Positions 15,033 to 18,520 of a DNA stretch of 18,520 nt are shown in pieces; position 1 is the first letter of the stretch, and each line of letters opens with the position of its first letter. This stretch comes from an uncultured Planctomycetaceae bacterium (GTDB taxonomy: Bacteria > Planctomycetota > Planctomycetia > Pirellulales > UBA1268). The notes under the pieces were generated by a model that saw nothing but the letters and a program-made list of their open reading frames with translations, was not told the DNA's origin and ran no database searches. Both the position numbers and the translations under genes were made by a program. The stretch is taken from positions 1 to 18,520 of the forward strand of contig CAJBSQ010000261.1 of the NCBI GenBank assembly GCA_903958265.1, read 5' to 3'.

Positions 15033-15632
15033 ATGACGGCCCTCCGTTTCCTGACGCTGATCTGGCCCGGCCTGCCGTGGTTGTGGCTGCGGGGGAGTCT
15101 GTCTGGCCTCGCCTTGGCGGTGGCCTTCGCGGTGGCGGTCGACGTAGCCATCGTGGTCACGTGGATCTGGCCGGGGCTCGTGGAACTCCCCCTGACGATC
15201 GGCCTCTGGACGGCGGTGGCCGCCCTGTGGCTGGTCGCCACGGTGTCGGCGGTTTCCGGCTTCCCGCCACCGATTCCGGTGGGCCGCGGAGCCGAGTCCG
15301 ACACCCTGTTTGCCAAGGCCCGTGACCTCTACCTGTCGCGGGACTGGCTGCAGGCCGAATCGCGGCTCCGGGAGCTGCTCGATCGATCGCCCACCGACGG
15401 GGAGGCCCAGCTGCTCCTTGCCACCCTGTTCCGGCGGACCGGCCGCGCGGCCGAGTGCCGCCGGGCGCTCGAAAAGCTCGCCCGTAGCGACAGCGGCGGC
15501 CCCTGGCAGACGGCGATTGCCACCGAGCTCTCCCGACTCGCCGCCGACGATCGAGATACCGACGACTCGGCCGTCGTGCTGCCGATCCACGACGAGTCCG
15601 CCGGGGCCCGGTCGCGCACCGCCGCCGCCTGA
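15033..15632 (+). CDS. Small membrane protein with TPR-like soluble domain
   Basis: I do not recognise this 199-residue protein as a named family. The N-terminal 75 residues are hydrophobic: a Trp/Pro-rich segment (WPGLPWLWL) at 11-19, a TM helix at about 27-46 and a second at about 52-74. From ~88 to 150 there is an alpha-helical region resembling tetratricopeptide repeats: LFAKARDLYLSRDWLQAESRLRELLDRSP, then AQLLLATLFRRTGRAAECRRALEKL. The tail is Asp-rich, then Ala-rich, probably disordered. A membrane-anchored protein-interaction role is plausible by domain type only. It is divergent from thiE with 108 bases between and lies upstream of clpC on the same strand; a hairpin follows its stop. 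ATG at 15033 has no clear Shine-Dalgarno sequence. Confidence 0.75.
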   Translation: MTALRFLTLIWPGLPWLWLRGSLSGLALAVAFAVAVDVAIVVTWIWPGLVELPLTIGLWTAVAALWLVATVSAVSGFPPPIPVGRGAESDTLFAKARDLYLSRDWLQAESRLRELLDRSPTDGEAQLLLATLFRRTGRAAECRRALEKLARSDSGGPWQTAIATELSRLAADDRDTDDSAVVLPIHDESAGARSRTAAA

Positions 15633-15644
15633 GCGGCCGAAAAA

Positions 15645-15662
15645 GCCCCGCTTTTCCGGGGC
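15645..15662. terminator. GC-rich hairpin between the TPR-like gene and clpC
   Basis: A perfect 6-base stem gccccg/cggggc encloses a six-base loop, 12 bases after the stop of the upstream gene. On the + strand no T-run follows; on the - strand the stem is followed by TTTTT, so by classical rules it would terminate leftward transcription better than rightward. It may still end the upstream transcript or act as a barrier. Confidence 0.45.
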
Positions 15663-15824
15663 GAAGCGAGACCTGACAGACTTTCCGGACCGTGACTCCT
15701 AGAATGGTCTGTTGGGTTTGGCGTAAGGTTTGCTGCTCCCTTGCCTTTGGAGCGGCGGCTGCCGGAATGGCACGCCTGCCCATTCGGCCCTTCGCGTCGG
15801 GACATCGCACCACAGGACCTGCCC
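15663..15824 (+). promoter_or_regulatory. Leader and probable promoter region of clpC
   Basis: This 162-base non-coding stretch lies before clpC. It contains TAGAAT at 15700-15705, a five-of-six match to a -10 box, but no -35 hexamer at 16-18 bases; CTGACA at 15673-15678 is 21 bases away, which is too far for a standard promoter. No CIRCE inverted repeat is present. AGGA lies about 8 bases before the ATG at 15825. Confidence 0.35.
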
Positions 15825-18365
15825 ATGTACGAGCGTTTCACGGATCGCGCCCGCAAGGTGATGCAGCTGGCCAATCAGGAGGCCCAGCGGTTCAACCACG
15901 AATACATCGGCACCGAGCACGTGCTCCTCGGGCTCATCAAGGAGGGCAGCGGCGTCGCCGCCAATGTCCTTAAGAACCTCGACATCGACCTGCGGAAGAT
16001 CCGCATGGAGGTCGAGAAGCTCGTGCAGAGCGGCCCCGACATGGTCACCATGGGGAAGCTCCCGCAGACCCCGCGGGCCAAGAAGGTCATCGAGTACTCG
16101 ATGGAGGAAGCCCGGAACCTCAACCACAACTACGTCGGCACCGAGCACATCCTCCTCGGCCTGCTCCGCGAGCAGGAGGGGGTGGCGGCGCAGGTGCTGA
16201 TGAACCTCGGCCTCAAGCTCGAAGACGTCCGCGAGGAGGTTCTCAATCTCCTCGGCCACGGCATGGAAAACGAAGGGGGCGAGCGGGCCGGCATGGGCGG
16301 CCGGCAACCGGCGGGCGCCGGCGGTGGCGGTGAAGCCAGCCCCAAGGGGGGCAAGAGCAAGACGCCGGCCCTCGACAGCTTCGGCCGCGACCTCACGGAG
16401 CTCGCCCGCCAGGGCAAGCTCGATCCGGTGATCGGTCGCGAGAAGGAAATCGAGCGGGCGATCCAGATCCTCTGCCGTCGCACGAAAAACAATCCTGTCT
16501 TGCTCGGTGAGGCGGGTGTGGGCAAGACGGCGATCGTGGAAGGCTTCGCGCAGCGGGTCATCGACGGCAACGTGCCCGAGCTGCTCGCCGACCGCCGGAT
16601 CGTCGTCCTCGACCTGGCCATGATGGTCGCAGGCACCAAGTACCGCGGCCAGTTCGAGGAGCGGATCAAGGCGGTGATGAACGAGGTCCGTCGCGCCAAA
16701 AACACGATTTTGTTCATCGACGAACTCCACACGCTCGTCGGCGCCGGCGGTGCCGAAGGGGCGATCGATGCCTCCAACGTGCTCAAGCCGGCCCTCGCTC
16801 GCGGTGAGATTCAGTGCATCGGTGCCACCACGCTCGACGAATACCGGAAGTACATCGAGAAGGATTCGGCCCTCGATCGCCGGTTCCAGATCATCATGGT
16901 GGAGCCGGCCACGAAGGACGAGGCGGTCGAGATCCTCAAGGGCCTTCGCGACCGCTACGAGAGCCACCACCGCGTGAGCATCTCCGACGCCGCGCTCGCG
17001 GCGGCCGTCGAGCTTTCGAGCCGTTACATCACCGGCCGCTGCCTGCCCGACAAGGCGATCGACGTGATCGACGAAGCGGGCGCCCGCGTGCGGCTCAAGG
17101 CGATGACAAAGCCGCCAGATCTCAAGGAGATCGACGAGGAGGTTGAGCGTCTCAACAAGGAGAAGGAGGAGGCGGTCGCCAATCAAGACTTTGAAAAGGC
17201 GGCGGCCCTCCGGGATCAGGCCGACAAGCTCAAGAAGAAGAAGCAGTCGATGACCCGCGACTGGCGGGACAAGAGCCGCGAGGCCGACGGCGTCGTCGAC
17301 GAGGAGGTCGTGGCCGAGGTCGTCTCCAAAATGACGGGCATTCCCCTGACCCGCATGTCGACCGAGGATCAGGCCCGGCTGATGGGCATGGAGGGCGAAC
17401 TCCACAAGAGGGTCATCGGCCAGGAGCCCGCGATCAAGAGCGTGTCGAAGGCGGTCCGCCGCAGTCGTTCCGGGCTCAAGGATCCGAAGCGTCCCATTGG
17501 CTCGTTCGTGTTTGCCGGGCCCACGGGCGTGGGCAAGACGCTGCTCGCCAAGGCGCTCGCGCAGTTCATGTTCGGCGATGCCGACGCGATCATTCAAGTC
17601 GACATGAGCGAGTACATGGAGAAGCACAACGTCAGCCGCCTGATCGGTGCGCCGCCGGGCTACGTGGGCTTCGAGGAGGGTGGGCAACTCACCGAGAAGA
17701 TCCGCCGGCGGCCCTACGCCGTGGTCCTGCTCGACGAGATCGAGAAGGCTCACCCCGACGTGTTCAACATGCTCCTGCAGGTGATGGAGGAAGGTCGGCT
17801 CACCGACTCGTTCGGCCGCAACGTCGACTTCCGCAATACCATCATCATCATGACCACCAACGCGGGGGCCGAGGCGATCAAGAATGAGGCCGCCTTCGGC
17901 TTCCAGAAGCCCGACGACGATGCCAGCTACGAGGGCATGAAGGGCCGAGTCAACGAGCGGATCGAGAAGGTCTTCCGACCGGAGTTCCTCAACCGCCTCG
18001 ACGACGTGATCGTGTTCCATCACCTCACGATCGACGACCTCAAGCAGGTGATCGACATCGAGCTGGCCAAGGTCCGCGAGCGGCTCACCGAGCGCGGGCT
18101 CAAGCTCGAACTCACCGACGAGTCCAAGAAGTTTCTCATCAAGAAAGGCTCCGACACCGACTTCGGTGCTCGACCGCTGCGGCGGGCCCTCGAGAACTTC
18201 ATCGAGGATCCGGTCAGCGAGGAGCTCCTCAAGGGCGAGTTCGAGGGCAAAGACACGATCCAGGTCGATTGCATCGAGGTCGCCGGCAAGAAGCAGCTCG
18301 TGTTCAAGGGAATCGCGACGGCCGAGCCAGTGGCCGTCGCCCCCGCCGAGGGCGGAACCGGCTGA
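15825..18365 (+). CDS. clpC: ATP-dependent Clp protease ATP-binding subunit ClpC
   Basis: ClpC is an Hsp100/Clp AAA+ unfoldase that feeds proteins into the ClpP protease. The 846-residue product has the full architecture. An N-domain with two Clp repeats (about 1-150; MYERFTDRARKVMQLANQEA start) is followed by a Gly-rich linker and AAA1 with Walker A GEAGVGKT (228-235) and Walker B ILFIDELH. A UVR-like coiled middle segment follows (about 435-475; NQDFEKAAALRDQADKLKKKK), and then AAA2 with Walker A GPTGVGKT (565-572), VVLLDEIEKAHPDV, RPEFLNRLDD and sensor-2 GARPLRR. AAFGFQ places FGF (691-693) at the position of the ClpP-docking loop (VGF in Bacillus ClpC), supporting a protease partner; clpP is not in the window. 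The frame is open upstream to a TTG at 15741, but the conserved N-terminus fixes ATG 15825. The middle UVR segment separates it from ClpB and ClpA. Confidence 0.97.
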   Translation: MYERFTDRARKVMQLANQEAQRFNHEYIGTEHVLLGLIKEGSGVAANVLKNLDIDLRKIRMEVEKLVQSGPDMVTMGKLPQTPRAKKVIEYSMEEARNLNHNYVGTEHILLGLLREQEGVAAQVLMNLGLKLEDVREEVLNLLGHGMENEGGERAGMGGRQPAGAGGGGEASPKGGKSKTPALDSFGRDLTELARQGKLDPVIGREKEIERAIQILCRRTKNNPVLLGEAGVGKTAIVEGFAQRVIDGNVPELLADRRIVVLDLAMMVAGTKYRGQFEERIKAVMNEVRRAKNTILFIDELHTLVGAGGAEGAIDASNVLKPALARGEIQCIGATTLDEYRKYIEKDSALDRRFQIIMVEPATKDEAVEILKGLRDRYESHHRVSISDAALAAAVELSSRYITGRCLPDKAIDVIDEAGARVRLKAMTKPPDLKEIDEEVERLNKEKEEAVANQDFEKAAALRDQADKLKKKKQSMTRDWRDKSREADGVVDEEVVAEVVSKMTGIPLTRMSTEDQARLMGMEGELHKRVIGQEPAIKSVSKAVRRSRSGLKDPKRPIGSFVFAGPTGVGKTLLAKALAQFMFGDADAIIQVDMSEYMEKHNVSRLIGAPPGYVGFEEGGQLTEKIRRRPYAVVLLDEIEKAHPDVFNMLLQVMEEGRLTDSFGRNVDFRNTIIIMTTNAGAEAIKNEAAFGFQKPDDDASYEGMKGRVNERIEKVFRPEFLNRLDDVIVFHHLTIDDLKQVIDIELAKVRERLTERGLKLELTDESKKFLIKKGSDTDFGARPLRRALENFIEDPVSEELLKGEFEGKDTIQVDCIEVAGKKQLVFKGIATAEPVAVAPAEGGTG

Positions 18366-18437
18366 CCGGGGCGTTCAGTCGCGCTGGTTTTCGAGGTGGG
18401 CCCTGACAAGGTGGGGCTCTTCGAGCGCCTTCACGTT
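18366..18437 (+). other. Spacer after clpC
   Basis: These 72 bases follow the clpC stop. I see no strong hairpin with a T-tract and no promoter-like pair. Confidence 0.4.
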
Positions 18438-18520
18438 ATGCCTACCGTCGTCTCCATGAGCGAGGGCGGGGAGGCGAAGGGGGTCGGCGAACGCTCGCGG
18501 AGCCTTGGGCGTATCCTCGC
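18438..18520 (+). CDS. Possible start of a further reading frame, truncated by window edge
   Basis: From ATG 18438 the frame stays open for 27 codons to the end of the window, reading MPTVVSMSEGGEAKGVGERS and onward; a second in-frame ATG lies at 18456. There is no clear Shine-Dalgarno sequence and the segment is too short to recognise, so this may be chance openness in GC-rich DNA. Being on the same strand as clpC with a 72-base gap makes a gene here plausible. Confidence 0.25.
   Translation, partial: MPTVVSMSEGGEAKGVGERSRSLGRIL

Noticed and set aside
14925..15590. Long upstream extension of the thiE frame
   Set aside because: The added sequence is Gln/Gly/Arg-rich with no family match and lies antisense to another gene; a good ribosome binding site precedes ATG 14924.
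15741..15824. TTG start giving ClpC a 28-residue N-terminal extension
   Set aside because: ClpC proteins begin at or near MYERFTDRARK, which matches ATG 15825 with AGGA upstream.
15663..15824. CIRCE or other heat-shock operator before clpC
   Set aside because: No TTAGCACTC-N9-GAGTGCTAA-like inverted repeat is present.
15699..18023. A 774-codon open frame antisense to clpC
   Set aside because: It mirrors a certain clpC gene in GC-rich DNA; its composition is low-complexity (His, Asp, Leu, Val-rich) and has no recognisable domain. It is a codon-bias shadow.

Overview
The window is high-GC, gene-dense bacterial chromosome. The gene set suggests a Gram-negative member of the Planctomycetota: complex I and lipid A genes sit beside a secreted sulfatase, a secreted lactonase-type beta-propeller and a small secreted YHS-like double-zinc-ribbon protein. 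That assignment is an inference from gene content and style. There is no rRNA or other taxonomic marker here. I found no tRNA, rRNA, CRISPR array, insertion sequence or phage gene.

Region 1 (1-5028, + strand) is the 3' end of a nuo operon: the C-terminal part of nuoL, then nuoM and nuoN, the proton-pumping antiporter-like subunits of NADH:quinone oxidoreductase. It is followed directly by an Mrp/ApbC-family P-loop ATPase. nuoM/nuoN and nuoN/mrp each overlap by 4 bases (ATGA), so the four genes look translationally coupled. The ATPase is a relative of the eukaryotic complex I Fe-S assembly factor Ind1.

Region 2 (5059-7909, - strand) is a three-gene cluster read leftward: lpxB (lipid A disaccharide synthase), an intramembrane M50 (site-2-protease-like) metalloprotease and an SGNH-hydrolase-like protein. 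A 244-base divergent spacer separates it from region 3.

Region 3 (8154-12843) holds a secreted type I sulfatase (+), a secreted tandem YHS-like cysteine-rich protein (-), an MFS-type transporter (-) and, divergent from that, a secreted seven-bladed lactonase-like protein (+).

Region 4 (13002-15632) holds a CYTH-domain (CyaB-like) protein (-), a TlpA-like thioredoxin lipoprotein (+), thiE (-) and a small two-TM protein with a TPR-like soluble domain (+). Two tail-to-tail gene pairs in regions 3 and 4 overlap by 20-23 bases.

Region 5 (15825-18365, +) is clpC, a full-length Hsp100 unfoldase with a recognisable ClpP-docking tripeptide. A possible new reading frame begins near 18438 and runs off the window.

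Most of the content is conserved housekeeping. I did not find a convincing undescribed system. The points most worth a second look are the overlap of an Mrp ATPase with the nuo operon together with its incomplete CxxC motif, the expanding His/Gly-rich loop in NuoM, the lpxB-M50-SGNH cluster, and the equal-spacing internal duplication in the YHS-like protein.
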